Shown piece by piece: positions 16,377-24,786 of a DNA stretch of 35,372 nt (position 1 is its first letter; each line of letters starts with the position of its first letter). The stretch is from Bacillota bacterium. GTDB lineage: Bacteria; Bacillota; Limnochordia; Darwinibacteriales; DTU012. The DNA lies in assembly GCA_012521185.1 (NCBI GenBank), contig JAAYMV010000063.1, forward strand, positions 1-35,372, written 5' to 3'. Both the position numbers and the translations under genes were made by a program. Below the pieces are notes generated by a model. It was given only the letters and a program-made list of their open reading frames with translations. It had not been told where the DNA came from and searched no databases.

Positions 16377-18347
16377 GTGGGATTGACAGTTTTAATTTTA
16401 GTTGATCAATTAAACGTGGGTGGTACTGAAACTCATGTATTATCCTTAGCAAAACACCTAGTAAAAGTAGGCCTTCGAGTAATAATTGGTACTAGAGGCG
16501 GTCCCCTATTAGATTTGTTTCAAGCAGCCGGTTTGGAAATAGCGTATTTGCCTTTTAGAAGCGATGACCCTTTATCAGATGAATATTTAGAGTTACTAAA
16601 CAAGACTCGGGAATTAGTAATAAATGAACAGGTAGATATAATCCATGCTCATTTTATTGCTGGCTTGAAGATTGCTGTGCAAATTAGCCAAGAATTATTG
16701 ATTCCTGCTGTGGCAACAATTCACGGATTATTTTACTCGCCTAGACAACTAAGAGGCTTAATTGAAAGATGTCCTTATGTAATCGCCGTTAGTGAGCCAG
16801 TAGTGGAATGGTTGAATAAAAAAGTTGACTATCCTTTAAGTCGGATTGTGATGATTCCTAATGGGATTGAGACCGATGTTTATACTCCAGTAGTCAGTGA
16901 AAATACTTTTCGGGAAGAATTAGGGTTGAGAGACGATGAGAAATTAATCCTGTTAGTCAGTCGCTTAGAATGGACGAAAACCCGAGTAGTAGAAGTAGCT
17001 ATTAATGCAGCTGTAGAATTAGCTAAAGACTACAATCTCAAATTAGCAATTATTGGTGGTGGAGCCAATTCGTCACTAATTCATGCAGCTGCCTCCTTAG
17101 CCAATCGGGTTACCCAACAAAACTTGGTGACTATTTTCGGATGGCGTTTAAATACAGTGGAATGTTATCAAGCGGCAGATGTGGTTATTGGTACAGCAAG
17201 GGTAGCCTTAGAAGCCATGAGTTGTAAACGGCCAATTATTGCTGCAGGTAATGCTTCTTATTTCGGTATTTTAAAACCTGATAATCTAGGAGCTGCTTGG
17301 CAAGTCTATTTTGGTGATCATAAGTGGTATCAACCAGTTACTGTTTCCCAGTTAGTTGATGATTTAAAAATCTTATTAGATAATCCAAATTCTGCTGAGC
17401 GGATCGCAGCGCAAAACCGAAAATGGGTAGTAGAGAACTTTACCATTACCAAGATTGCTGAGAAGACCAAAGAATTTTATCAAGTAGTTTTAGAAATGGG
17501 TCAGATGGCTGTTGATGCACAAATACCAATTAGTTCCGGTGAAACTAAGACTGCCATTGAAAAGCAAACTAAGGTGGTTCCCAAGAAATCATCTTCCGCT
17601 TTGCTGTTAGCTGAGAAACCTTTAGTTAGTGTAGCAATTCCTGCTTACAACACTGGAAAGTTTCTAAAAGACTGCTTAGACTCAGTAGCTAAGCAAACCT
17701 ATCGACCTTTAGAAATTATCTTAGTCAACGACGGTTCTACAGATAATACTGAAGAAGTGGCGTTAGCCTGGTGGGAGCAATTAGAAAACAAGGATAATTT
17801 AAGCTTTATTTATCAAAAACAGGTAAAAAATACAGGCTATGCCGGGGCTCAAAGTACTGCTTATCATTTAGCATCTGGTGATTATATCGCTAATCAGGAT
17901 TCTGATGATCTTAGCCATCCAAGAAGAATTGAAACGGAATTATTCTTTTTATTAGCTAATCCTAATTATAGTTTAGTGGGCTGTAATTTTAATAGTTTTA
18001 AAGATAGTCTAGATAATCAGTTTCGCAGTTATTTATTGAAGTATGGTTATGAACAAATAATCAACACTTATCATGATGGCGGTCATTGTATTTGTTTTGG
18101 CACTTTATTATTTAATAGACAGGTTTATGATCGAATAGGAGGTCTAACTAACTTCCTCAAAGGTGCTGAAGATTATGAATGGATTACACGCGCAATTAAT
18201 CAAAACTTTTACGTAGACAACTTAAAGCAAGTCCTTTATTATTACAGATCTCATGAAGGCCAAATATCACGTTTGAATCGAGAATTACGGCGCAAGCTGG
18301 AAACAGCTGGCCGCACTAGTTATGTAATCAGGTCGGAAGGTGATTAA
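16377..18347 (+). CDS. Fused GT4-GT2 bifunctional glycosyltransferase
   Basis: Two glycosyltransferases are joined in one 656-residue chain. Residues about 1-385 are a GT-B, GT4-type unit: DQLNVGGTETHVLSLAKHL at the start, HAHFIAG, the acceptor-side IPNGIETDVYTP, and the donor-binding GTARVALEAMSCKRP. After a Ser/Lys-rich linker, residues about 415-650 are a GT-A, GT2-type unit: VSVAIPAYNTGKFLKDCLDSV, LVNDGSTDNTEE, and the nucleotide-binding DSDD. No transmembrane helix is seen, so it is cytoplasmic or peripheral and likely adds two sugars in sequence to an envelope glycan or lipid. I start at GTG 16377, eight bases after CAGGAG; the ATG at 16302 would lie inside the terminator hairpin. Confidence 0.88.
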   Translation: MGLTVLILVDQLNVGGTETHVLSLAKHLVKVGLRVIIGTRGGPLLDLFQAAGLEIAYLPFRSDDPLSDEYLELLNKTRELVINEQVDIIHAHFIAGLKIAVQISQELLIPAVATIHGLFYSPRQLRGLIERCPYVIAVSEPVVEWLNKKVDYPLSRIVMIPNGIETDVYTPVVSENTFREELGLRDDEKLILLVSRLEWTKTRVVEVAINAAVELAKDYNLKLAIIGGGANSSLIHAAASLANRVTQQNLVTIFGWRLNTVECYQAADVVIGTARVALEAMSCKRPIIAAGNASYFGILKPDNLGAAWQVYFGDHKWYQPVTVSQLVDDLKILLDNPNSAERIAAQNRKWVVENFTITKIAEKTKEFYQVVLEMGQMAVDAQIPISSGETKTAIEKQTKVVPKKSSSALLLAEKPLVSVAIPAYNTGKFLKDCLDSVAKQTYRPLEIILVNDGSTDNTEEVALAWWEQLENKDNLSFIYQKQVKNTGYAGAQSTAYHLASGDYIANQDSDDLSHPRRIETELFFLLANPNYSLVGCNFNSFKDSLDNQFRSYLLKYGYEQIINTYHDGGHCICFGTLLFNRQVYDRIGGLTNFLKGAEDYEWITRAINQNFYVDNLKQVLYYYRSHEGQISRLNRELRRKLETAGRTSYVIRSEGD

Positions 18348-19250
18348 ATGGCCAAATATGTTATAGGTGTCGATGGAGGCGCCAGTAAAACTGAATGTTG
18401 TGTTGCAACTTTACAGGGGAATATAGTTGGCTGTGGCAAGGCTGGTAGTGCCAATCCACTGGTTACTAGCTGGCAAGATGCTACTACACAGGTTAGGTTA
18501 GCTGTAATTCAGGGGCTAGAAACAGCTGGTATTTTGCCTAATCAAGTAATAAGTGCTCATTATGGTTTAGGTGGAATTAATCAAGAATCGGTGATAAATA
18601 AATGGCAGCAAGAATTATTCTATTTAACACCAGATGCTAAGTTGAGGGTAGAAAATGATGTGTTCTTACCGCTCTATGCATTAACAAAAAACTGCCAAGG
18701 TGTAGCGGTTGTCAGCGGTAGTGGAGGCAATATCGGCTTAATAGATACTGCGGGTAACCGGATTCATGTAAATGGCAGGGTTAGCTATTCTAGTTCACAA
18801 TTGGGAAAATCAGCTTTAAATATTGTAGTTCGAGAAATTCAACACAAAAACCTTAGTTCGTTTTCCATGAAGCTGTTGGACTTAGCCGGATGTAGCAAAG
18901 AAAAGGAATTTATCGATCAGGCGCGAGTCAATGCCTTAGAAACACAATTTAAACTAGCTCCCTTAGTTAGTGAATTAGCCAAGTTGCAGGAAAAAACAGC
19001 CATCTCTCTGGTTAAGCAGTGGCTTTCTGTAGTAAAAGCGGATTTAATAAAGTTTTTGCAAGCATATAAAGTGAAAGAAATGCCTGTTTGCTTTGGCGGA
19101 AAAACCTTTGCTAGTATAGAGCAATTACTGCGACAGCAGTTAGAAGCAGCTTTAGCTAAGAAGGCAGCTTGTTGGTTAGAAGTAGAGACACATCCACCAG
19201 TACACTCAGCTGTTGCCGCTGCGTTATCACAGATCGATGGGAAAGGATGA
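18348..19250 (+). CDS. BadF/BadG/BcrA/BcrD-type ATPase, N-acetylglucosamine kinase-like
   Basis: The 300-residue protein is an ASKHA-fold kinase. The phosphate-1 loop is VIGVDGGASKTECCVA at the N-terminus; a phosphate-2-like VVSGSGGNIGLI follows near residue 125, and GRVSYSSSQLGKSA lies where N-acetylglucosamine kinases have their glycine-rich sugar contact. The C-terminal half ends with CFGGKTFASIE, the adenosine motif. It probably phosphorylates an amino sugar such as GlcNAc or a muropeptide sugar; the exact substrate is uncertain. The ATG at 18348 directly follows the glycosyltransferase stop, and its own stop overlaps the next ATG (ATGA), so the three genes form a coupled operon. Confidence 0.8.
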   Translation: MAKYVIGVDGGASKTECCVATLQGNIVGCGKAGSANPLVTSWQDATTQVRLAVIQGLETAGILPNQVISAHYGLGGINQESVINKWQQELFYLTPDAKLRVENDVFLPLYALTKNCQGVAVVSGSGGNIGLIDTAGNRIHVNGRVSYSSSQLGKSALNIVVREIQHKNLSSFSMKLLDLAGCSKEKEFIDQARVNALETQFKLAPLVSELAKLQEKTAISLVKQWLSVVKADLIKFLQAYKVKEMPVCFGGKTFASIEQLLRQQLEAALAKKAACWLEVETHPPVHSAVAAALSQIDGKG

Positions 19251-19573
19251 AAAACTTGCTAAATCGAGCAGATTTAAATAAAAGAGGTTATGAATGGTAT
19301 GTGAGGCAGCCTCAAACACTAGCTCTTTCTGAACCGAGCTTAGCTGTGGCTGAATTAGTTGCCAGCCCGAATTATCCGAATATTAGCGGACGAATCTTTT
19401 TTCAAGGATTAACAAATGGGACTGCTATTTTAGGTTTTATTACTGATCGATTTCGTCTTAGGGATGTGATTGGTCGTTCAGTAATTATCCATGAAAATCC
19501 AGATGATTATCGAACTCAGCCCTCAGGTAATTCTGGCAGAAGGATTGCCTGTGGTGTAATTCGTAAGCTTTAG
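19247..19573 (+). CDS. Short Cu/Zn superoxide dismutase-like protein lacking the metal-binding core
   Basis: The 108-residue protein matches the two ends of Cu/Zn-SOD: an N-terminal strand region AVAELVASPNYPNISGRIFFQGL and the C-terminal FITDRFRLRDVIGRSVIIHENPDDYRTQ and SGNSGRRIACGVI, the most conserved SOD tail. The middle of a normal SodC, which carries the HGFHIH copper motif and the zinc loop with its His and Asp ligands, is absent in frame; only the His of SVIIHE remains. It is therefore likely a pseudoenzyme or structural protein. No signal peptide is visible. ATG 19247 overlaps the kinase stop (ATGA); an upstream GTG at 19169 would put 26 extra residues inside the kinase gene and is unlikely. 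Confidence 0.72.
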   Translation: MKNLLNRADLNKRGYEWYVRQPQTLALSEPSLAVAELVASPNYPNISGRIFFQGLTNGTAILGFITDRFRLRDVIGRSVIIHENPDDYRTQPSGNSGRRIACGVIRKL

Positions 19574-19585
19574 CTGTTAATCGTT

Positions 19586-19629
19586 AAAACTCTAGGCTAG
19601 CTTGTAAGATAGTTAGCTTAGAGTTTTTT
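19586..19629 (+). terminator. Rho-independent terminator after the SOD-like gene
   Basis: AAAACTCTAGGCTAGC (19586-19601) pairs with GTTAGCTTAGAGTTTT (19612-19627) with small mismatches around a ten-base loop; a T6 run ends at 19629. Confidence 0.85.
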
Positions 19630-19740
19630 GTTTCTGATAGTTTTAAAGGGAATGATTGATTAGTTAGCGAAACAAGTAGGCAGAATAAGCCTTACCAAGA
19701 ATAGGAAAGCTAATTGAAGGTTAGTAAAGGAGGAATTTTT

Positions 19741-20439
19741 ATGTCGAAGGATCCGAAGTTGCAAAGAATGCAACAAACCGAGGATCAGGAGCTGTTGAAG
19801 CCACCTTTGCCTGGAGCAGAGTTCACTCGTTCTGATACTTGGAGAGTATTACGAATTCAATCAGAAATAGTTTCTGGTTTTGATCACTTGGCTGGAATTA
19901 GCAATGGGGTAGCAGTATTTGGTTCTGCTCGAACACCAGTCGAGCATCCTTATTATCAGTTGGCTTTAAAAACCGGTAGAGAATTAGCCCGGGCTGGACT
20001 AGCTGTTATTACTGGTGGCGGTCCTGGAATAATGCAAGCCGCTAATCAAGGCGCTCGTGAAGAAGGTGGTCTTTCAATTGGCTGTTGTATTGAGTTACCA
20101 TTTGAACAGGAAGCCAATCCGTATTTAGATATCAAAATTGATTTCCATTATTTCTTTGTGCGGAAACTTATGTTAGTCAAATATTCCAGAGCTTTTATTA
20201 TTATGCCTGGTGGTTTTGGTACGATTGATGAATTGTTTGAAGCGTTAACACTAACTCAAACTAAAAAAATGAAGCGTTTCCCAGTAATTTTAATGGGTAA
20301 GAGCTATTGGCAAGGATTAATTGATTGGTTAAGAGATTATATGTTAGAGCAAGAAATGATTAGTCCAGAAGATTTAGAGTTAATGTATATGACAGATAGT
20401 CCGCAGGAAGCAGTAGAAATCATCAAAAAGACGATCTAA
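19741..20439 (+). CDS. LOG-family / TIGR00730 Rossmann-fold protein
   Basis: The 232-residue protein has GVAVFGSART at the first Rossmann strand, VITGGGPGIMQAANQGA, an Arg-Lys pair in FVRKLMLVKYS, and the family signature MPGGFGTIDELFEA. Proteins of this group cleave ribose-5-phosphate from nucleoside monophosphates (cytokinin-activating LOG in plants; nucleotide nucleosidases in bacteria). A 45-residue N-terminal extension of charged residues precedes the domain. ATG 19741 follows AAAGGAGG (19726-19733); a GTG-type start at 19714 would include the Shine-Dalgarno in the coding part and is rejected. It appears to be a single-gene unit between two hairpins. About 110 bases upstream hold no promoter I can defend. 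Confidence 0.87.
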   Translation: MSKDPKLQRMQQTEDQELLKPPLPGAEFTRSDTWRVLRIQSEIVSGFDHLAGISNGVAVFGSARTPVEHPYYQLALKTGRELARAGLAVITGGGPGIMQAANQGAREEGGLSIGCCIELPFEQEANPYLDIKIDFHYFFVRKLMLVKYSRAFIIMPGGFGTIDELFEALTLTQTKKMKRFPVILMGKSYWQGLIDWLRDYMLEQEMISPEDLELMYMTDSPQEAVEIIKKTI

Positions 20440-20470
20440 AGACCTGGGTATCTAAATGATACCTAGGTCT
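20440..20470. terminator. Convergent hairpin between the LOG-type gene and the alarmone synthetase gene
   Basis: AGACCTGGGTATC (20440-20452) pairs with GATACCTAGGTCT (20458-20470) with one mismatch and a five-base loop. Neither side has a long T run, so termination may be weak. The stop of the minus-strand gene lies in the right arm. Confidence 0.6.
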
Positions 20471-21215
20471 TGTCAATTTCTCGAAATAGAATTGCTTGAA
20501 ACTCTTTGGGAATAGGAAAGCGTTTATCATTGATGGTGATTTCATCTAAATCGCCCAGAATTGTTCCATTCGCTTTTAATCTGAGCATTTCATGATGGAT
20601 ATTTTCCATTTTTCGATCTAGTTCGATTACGGAATCTGCTGCCTCTTTAAGTTCCTTTAATAAACGCTCAGGTACTTCGTACTGGTATTTGTAATAGATT
20701 TTATGTTCTAAACTAGCCCAAAAATCCATGGCAATAGTGCGGATTTGTACTTCGGCATAGACATTTTCTACTCGATCAGACATAAATACTGGGATTTGCA
20801 CAATTAGATGCAGACTTTGATAGCCATTTGGTTTAGGATTTTTTATGTAGTCTTTCTTTTCGATGAGAATAATATCTTTTTGTTTAACAAGCATGTCAGC
20901 AACCTTATAGATATCGGAAAGAAACGAGCAGGTAATCCGGATTCCGGCAATATCGAAGATATTTGCTTTAATGGCTGGAATTGAAAGTTCAATACCTTTA
21001 CGCTGAACTTTTCTGAGGATACTTTCTGGAGTTTTTAAGCGGTATTTGACATGTTCGATAGGATTGTATTCGTGAATATACTCAAATTCTTGCTTTAGAA
21101 TGTCAATTTTTGTGTTTAGCTCGTCTAAAGCAAACTTATAAGACATCATGAAACGAGTGAATTCAGTTTTCAAACGCTTTAGCAGCTCCAAATCCACAGT
21201 AGTTTCTAATTCCAT
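20463..21215 (-). CDS. Small alarmone synthetase, RelQ/YjbM type (GTP pyrophosphokinase)
   Basis: This 250-residue cytoplasmic enzyme makes (p)ppGpp from ATP and GTP/GDP. It consists of the synthetase domain alone: VKYRLKTPESILRKVQRKG (nucleotide-binding basic residues), the catalytic DIAGIRITC, the G-loop KNPKPNGYQSLHL with its stacking Tyr, and EVQIRTIAMDFWASLEHKIYYK. C-terminal helices match those used for tetramer formation in RelQ. There is no HD hydrolase, TGS or ACT domain, so it is not a long RelA/SpoT enzyme. ATG 21215 is preceded by GGGAG eight bases away and by a well-formed promoter (21251-21279). Confidence 0.92.
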   Translation of the reverse strand: MELETTVDLELLKRLKTEFTRFMMSYKFALDELNTKIDILKQEFEYIHEYNPIEHVKYRLKTPESILRKVQRKGIELSIPAIKANIFDIAGIRITCSFLSDIYKVADMLVKQKDIILIEKKDYIKNPKPNGYQSLHLIVQIPVFMSDRVENVYAEVQIRTIAMDFWASLEHKIYYKYQYEVPERLLKELKEAADSVIELDRKMENIHHEMLRLKANGTILGDLDEITINDKRFPIPKEFQAILFREIDKT

Positions 21216-21250
21216 TTATCTGACTCCCTTACTATAGAGTTCCTACTACA

Positions 21251-21279
21251 AGTATAATTGATAATTAACTCTCATGCAA
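21251..21279 (-). promoter_or_regulatory. Promoter of the small alarmone synthetase gene
   Basis: On the minus strand the -35 box TTGCAT (21279-21274) and -10 box TATACT (21256-21251) are separated by 17 bases. The predicted start lies about 30 bases before the ATG at 21215, giving a short leader. Confidence 0.7.
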
Positions 21280-21341
21280 TTCTGTTAACAAGGAAGGTTT
21301 TTGCGTATTTGAGTGGAAACTTAACCATGGGAGGGATTATC

Positions 21342-21680
21342 ATGGATAAAGTAGTTTTTTTTGCTTTCGTAGGAGAAGCACTCTGTTTTAACCATGTATT
21401 AATCAATGCCTTAGATATGTATGAACAAGGAATAGAAGTTAAAATAGTTTTAGAAGGACAATCGGTGAAGCTGCTTCAAGAATTTGATGAAAGCAGCAGT
21501 TTAGTTTACAAGCAAGTGCGGGAGGCAAATTTAATTGTCGCAATTTGTAAAGCCTGTTCTGCTAAGCTAGGTGTTTTAGAGTATAATGAAAAGAGCGGTA
21601 TTCCGTTAGTTGGTGATATGAAAGTTCATCCACCGATGGCTCCTTATATTAAAGCAGGCTATAAAATTATTACAATCTAG
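21342..21680 (+). CDS. DsrE-like small cytoplasmic protein
   Basis: The 112-residue protein has the alternating strand-helix pattern of the DsrE/DsrF fold: KVVFFAFVGEALCFNHVLINALDM, VKIVLEGQSVKLL, LIVAICKACSAKLGV and a final IKAGYKIITI. A CxxC pair (Cys69, Cys72) lies where DsrE-like proteins keep a reactive cysteine, and Cys15 is also present. It may handle sulfur or a thiol, but no partner genes of sulfur relay are nearby, so the function is open. I start at ATG 21342 after GGGAGGGAT; the ATG at 21258 adds 28 poorly conserved residues and lacks a Shine-Dalgarno. It is divergent from the alarmone synthetase. Confidence 0.72.
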   Translation: MDKVVFFAFVGEALCFNHVLINALDMYEQGIEVKIVLEGQSVKLLQEFDESSSLVYKQVREANLIVAICKACSAKLGVLEYNEKSGIPLVGDMKVHPPMAPYIKAGYKIITI

Positions 21681-21683
21681 AAT

Positions 21684-21710
21684 AACGCCCTAGAGTAACA
21701 CTAGGGCGTT
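21684..21710 (+). terminator. Hairpin after the DsrE-like gene
   Basis: AACGCCCTAG (21684-21693) pairs perfectly with CTAGGGCGTT (21701-21710) around a seven-base loop. Only three Ts follow the stem (TTTGTGG), so it may be a leaky terminator ahead of the exonuclease gene. Confidence 0.6.
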
Positions 21711-21739
21711 TGTGGAATTTAGAATAATGAGGTGACAGT

Positions 21740-22495
21740 ATGGAACAAATGGGGCCACTAGTGATTGATATAGAAACCAGTGGAAATTTCGAAGACCTGC
21801 CCCAAGCAGTACAAGCATATTTAGTAGAGCGGGAGGAACGTCGCTTAGGCGAAGTTGGTGCCGAACAAGATCCAGAAACTAACGTGATTGAGACTTTGGC
21901 TTTAAACCCAGCGGCAGGAATTGTCGTATCCATTGGATTATGGTTAGTAAATCAACAGCGAGGTTTAGTGCTAGTTAATAATAGTAGTATTACCGATAAC
22001 AAACCTGTCGGTGTTAGTTCGTATCAGGATGTTCCAGTTGTTTATGGTAGTGAAGCAGAAATCTTGCAAGTGTTTTGGAGTAAACTAGTAGAAAAGGCTG
22101 GATTTTGGGGACAGCGCCCAAATTATCCGATAATTACTTTCAATGGTCGAGCTTTTGATGCTCCTTTTTTAATGCTGCGTTCTGCCCTTTATGGCCTGAA
22201 ACCCACTCGTAATTTGATGGGTTATCGTTATAGTTTTCTTAACCATTGTGATTTACAAGAAGTACTAACATTTACTGGTGCCTTAGGGTGGCAGCATCGT
22301 TACAGCTTAGATTTTTGGTGTAATATGTTTGGGATTTCTTCACCAAAACAAGATATGGATGGCTCGCAAGTAGGAGAAGTATGGCGTAAAGGAGATTTAG
22401 AACGGTTAATCGAATATAGTTTAGCTGATATTCAGGCTACAGCAGAACTTTATTTAAAGTTACAACCATTAATTGCAACCTTACAGGAAAATTAA
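21740..22495 (+). CDS. DEDDy-type 3'-5' exonuclease related to PolB exonuclease domains
   Basis: The 251-residue protein has the three exonuclease motifs: Exo I VIDIETSG (Asp10, Glu12), Exo II TFNGRAFDAPFLMLRS, and Exo III YSLADIQAT with the Tyr-x3-Asp spacing of the DEDDy class. It matches the group described as predicted 3'-5' exonucleases related to the PolB proofreading domain, stand-alone and without polymerase domain. Role in DNA or RNA trimming is not decided by sequence. ATG 21740 has GAGGTGA upstream. It sits just after a weak hairpin and may be partly read from the DsrE-like gene. Confidence 0.83.
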   Translation: MEQMGPLVIDIETSGNFEDLPQAVQAYLVEREERRLGEVGAEQDPETNVIETLALNPAAGIVVSIGLWLVNQQRGLVLVNNSSITDNKPVGVSSYQDVPVVYGSEAEILQVFWSKLVEKAGFWGQRPNYPIITFNGRAFDAPFLMLRSALYGLKPTRNLMGYRYSFLNHCDLQEVLTFTGALGWQHRYSLDFWCNMFGISSPKQDMDGSQVGEVWRKGDLERLIEYSLADIQATAELYLKLQPLIATLQEN

Positions 22496-22564
22496 CTAGT
22501 TGTGGCGAACACTCTAAGAACTTAAAAACTGAAGTGTTATTCTGAAACAGGGAGGAAATATAGT

Positions 22565-23872
22565 ATGTCTGCAACACGTGTTTTAATCATGGGTGCCGCC
22601 GGTCGTGATTTTCATAATTTTAATGTTCATTATCGGAATAACCCTAATTACTATGTAGTTGGCTTTACAGCAGCTCAAATTCCGAATATTGACGGTAGAG
22701 TTTATCCAGCAAGTTTAGCTGGGTCAAATTATCCAAATGGTATTCCTATTTATTCGGAAAATGATTTAGTTGAGATTATAAAAAAAGAAAAAGTGCAAGA
22801 AGTAGTTTTTGCATATAGTGATGTTTCCCATGAGGACATTATGCATAAGGCATCTACTGCTTTAGCAGCTGGAGCTGATTTTAGACTTTTAGGCCCAGAA
22901 AACACCATGTTAAAAAGTAAATGTCCGGTAATTTCCATTTGTGCTGCCCGAACAGGAGCAGGCAAAAGCCAAACGACACGCTTTGTGGCTGAATATTTAA
23001 CTAAACATAATAAACGAGTAGTAGTGATTCGTCATCCAATGCCTTATGGTAACTTAGAGGCTCAAAAAGTACAGCGCTTTGCTGTTTTAGAAGATATGGA
23101 TTTACATCAGTGTACCATTGAGGAGCGGGAAGAATATGAACCTCATATTAGCCGGGGTAATGTGCTTTATGCTGGTGTAGATTATCAAAGTATATTAGAG
23201 GAAGCTGAAAAAGAGGCCGATATTATCATCTGGGATGGTGGAAACAATGATATTCCTTTCTATCAGCCAGATTTAGCGATTACTGTTGTCGATCCACATC
23301 GGCCTGGTCATGAATTAAGTTATTATCCAGGTGAAGTAAACTTACGCATGGCAGATGTGATTGTCATTAATAAAGTAGATACAGCTGAGCAAGAGAATGT
23401 GGAAATAGTACGTTCAAATATCCAATCAGCTAATCCAGATGCAGAAGTTATTGAGTGTCGCTCGCCAATATCTGTAACAAATCCAGAACTGTTACAAGGA
23501 AAGCGGGTTCTAGTAGTTGAAGATGGACCAACCTTGACTCATGGCGGAATGGGTTATGGCGCTGGATTTATTGCGGCGGAAGCAGCCGGCGCCATTATTG
23601 TCGATCCGCGGGATGTAGCAGTAGGATCTATTGCCGACACATTTGAAATTTACCCACATATGGGATCAATTTTGCCAGCAATGGGTTATGGCGAACAACA
23701 AATCAAAGAATTGTCGGAAACCATCGAGCGATGTGATGTAGATGTGGTAGTAATTGGTACCCCAATTGATCTACAGCATCTAATTAAAATGTCAAAACCG
23801 GCAGTACGGGTTACTTATGATTTAGCAGATGACAGTGGACGATTAGAAAAAATATTGCAGCGTTTTTGCTAG
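22565..23872 (+). CDS. Cyclic 2,3-diphosphoglycerate synthetase-like P-loop GTPase
   Basis: This 435-residue cytoplasmic protein has an N-terminal Rossmann-like part (RVLIMGAAGRDFHNFN), a P-loop AARTGAGKSQTTR near residue 127, DIIIWDGGNNDIPF as Walker B-like motif, VIVINKVD as a G4-like motif, and a C-terminal part with THGGMGYGAGFIAAE. It matches the family named after the archaeal cyclic 2,3-diphosphoglycerate synthetase. Bacterial members occur widely where that solute is not known, so the enzymatic role is uncertain; the motifs show nucleotide-dependent ligation or metal-chaperone-like GTPase features. ATG 22565 follows GGGAGG. An EamA transporter begins 26 bases downstream, probably in the same transcript. 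Confidence 0.8.
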   Translation: MSATRVLIMGAAGRDFHNFNVHYRNNPNYYVVGFTAAQIPNIDGRVYPASLAGSNYPNGIPIYSENDLVEIIKKEKVQEVVFAYSDVSHEDIMHKASTALAAGADFRLLGPENTMLKSKCPVISICAARTGAGKSQTTRFVAEYLTKHNKRVVVIRHPMPYGNLEAQKVQRFAVLEDMDLHQCTIEEREEYEPHISRGNVLYAGVDYQSILEEAEKEADIIIWDGGNNDIPFYQPDLAITVVDPHRPGHELSYYPGEVNLRMADVIVINKVDTAEQENVEIVRSNIQSANPDAEVIECRSPISVTNPELLQGKRVLVVEDGPTLTHGGMGYGAGFIAAEAAGAIIVDPRDVAVGSIADTFEIYPHMGSILPAMGYGEQQIKELSETIERCDVDVVVIGTPIDLQHLIKMSKPAVRVTYDLADDSGRLEKILQRFC

Positions 23873-23898
23873 AATAAACATAGCAAAGTAGGGAATTT

Positions 23899-24783
23899 AT
23901 GATTTTTTCCTGGTATGTATCAGCTTTATTTACAATTTTCTTCTGGGGTGTAGCTGATCTGTATTACAAAAAAGGTACAGATCCTGATGATCAACTAAGT
24001 CATTTGAAGATCGTTGTGATGGTTGGCTTAGTTATGGGACTTCAAGCTTTTTTTGAATTAGGAAAAGCTAATTGGCAGTTTGATTTGATTAACATTGTTA
24101 AATATTTACCTGTATCCTTCATGTACATTTTATCGATGACCTTAGGTTATGTAGGATTGAGATATTTAGCTGTCTCTATTAATTCGCCAGTCAGCAACAC
24201 TTCTGGTGCCATGGCGGGGATTTTGGCGTTTTTAGTTTTAGGTAAAACTATGAATGGCATGCAGTTAATGGCAGTTATCTTTATAACCTTAGGTTTGATT
24301 GGGATTTCTCTAATCGAGCGTCGTTTAGGGGAGGAAGAGGGAAATGCTCAGCATAAACTAGGGGCTTTAGCATTGATTTTCCCATTGCTTTATGCGGTGG
24401 TCGATGCTTTAGGCACATTTTTAGATGATGTTTATTTAAGTAAATTAATGACTCCAGAAGAAGCTTTGATATCTTATGAGTTAACATTTCTGTTTTGTGG
24501 GATAATAGCTTTTCTGTATATTGTATTTGTGAAAAAGGAACGCTTTAATGTATTACGGGAGCGGGATAAAGGGTTAGCAGCGATTTTTGAAACCGCTGGT
24601 CAGTTCTTTTATGTTTACGCCCTGGATACCAACTCGGTAGTAGTAGCACCGATGATTGCTTCATATAGTATTGTTTCGGTGATTATGGGGAGAATTGTGC
24701 TTAAAGAAAAATTAATTTATCAGCAGTATGTGGCGATCGCCATTGTTATGCTGGGCATCTTTATCTTAGGTTTTTATGAATAA
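23899..24783 (+). CDS. EamA/DMT-family transporter
   Basis: The 294-residue protein is a hydrophobic membrane protein with about nine or ten helices in two repeated halves, the drug/metabolite transporter layout. The first half ends near GLIGISLIERRLGEEEG, a charged cytoplasmic linker, and the second half carries AIFETAGQFFYVYAL and PMIASYSIVSVIMGRIVLKEKL, where the EamA proline/glutamate motif is seen. The substrate is unknown; its position 26 bases behind the GTPase gene suggests cotranscription. ATG 23899 has only a weak GGGAA ahead, so translation may be partly coupled. A strong bidirectional terminator follows. Confidence 0.85.
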   Translation: MIFSWYVSALFTIFFWGVADLYYKKGTDPDDQLSHLKIVVMVGLVMGLQAFFELGKANWQFDLINIVKYLPVSFMYILSMTLGYVGLRYLAVSINSPVSNTSGAMAGILAFLVLGKTMNGMQLMAVIFITLGLIGISLIERRLGEEEGNAQHKLGALALIFPLLYAVVDALGTFLDDVYLSKLMTPEEALISYELTFLFCGIIAFLYIVFVKKERFNVLRERDKGLAAIFETAGQFFYVYALDTNSVVVAPMIASYSIVSVIMGRIVLKEKLIYQQYVAIAIVMLGIFILGFYE

Positions 24784-24786
24784 GTG

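Noticed and set aside
20440-20470. Riboswitch or regulatory element at the convergent hairpin
   Set aside because: It lies at the 3' ends of two converging genes and is better read as a shared terminator.
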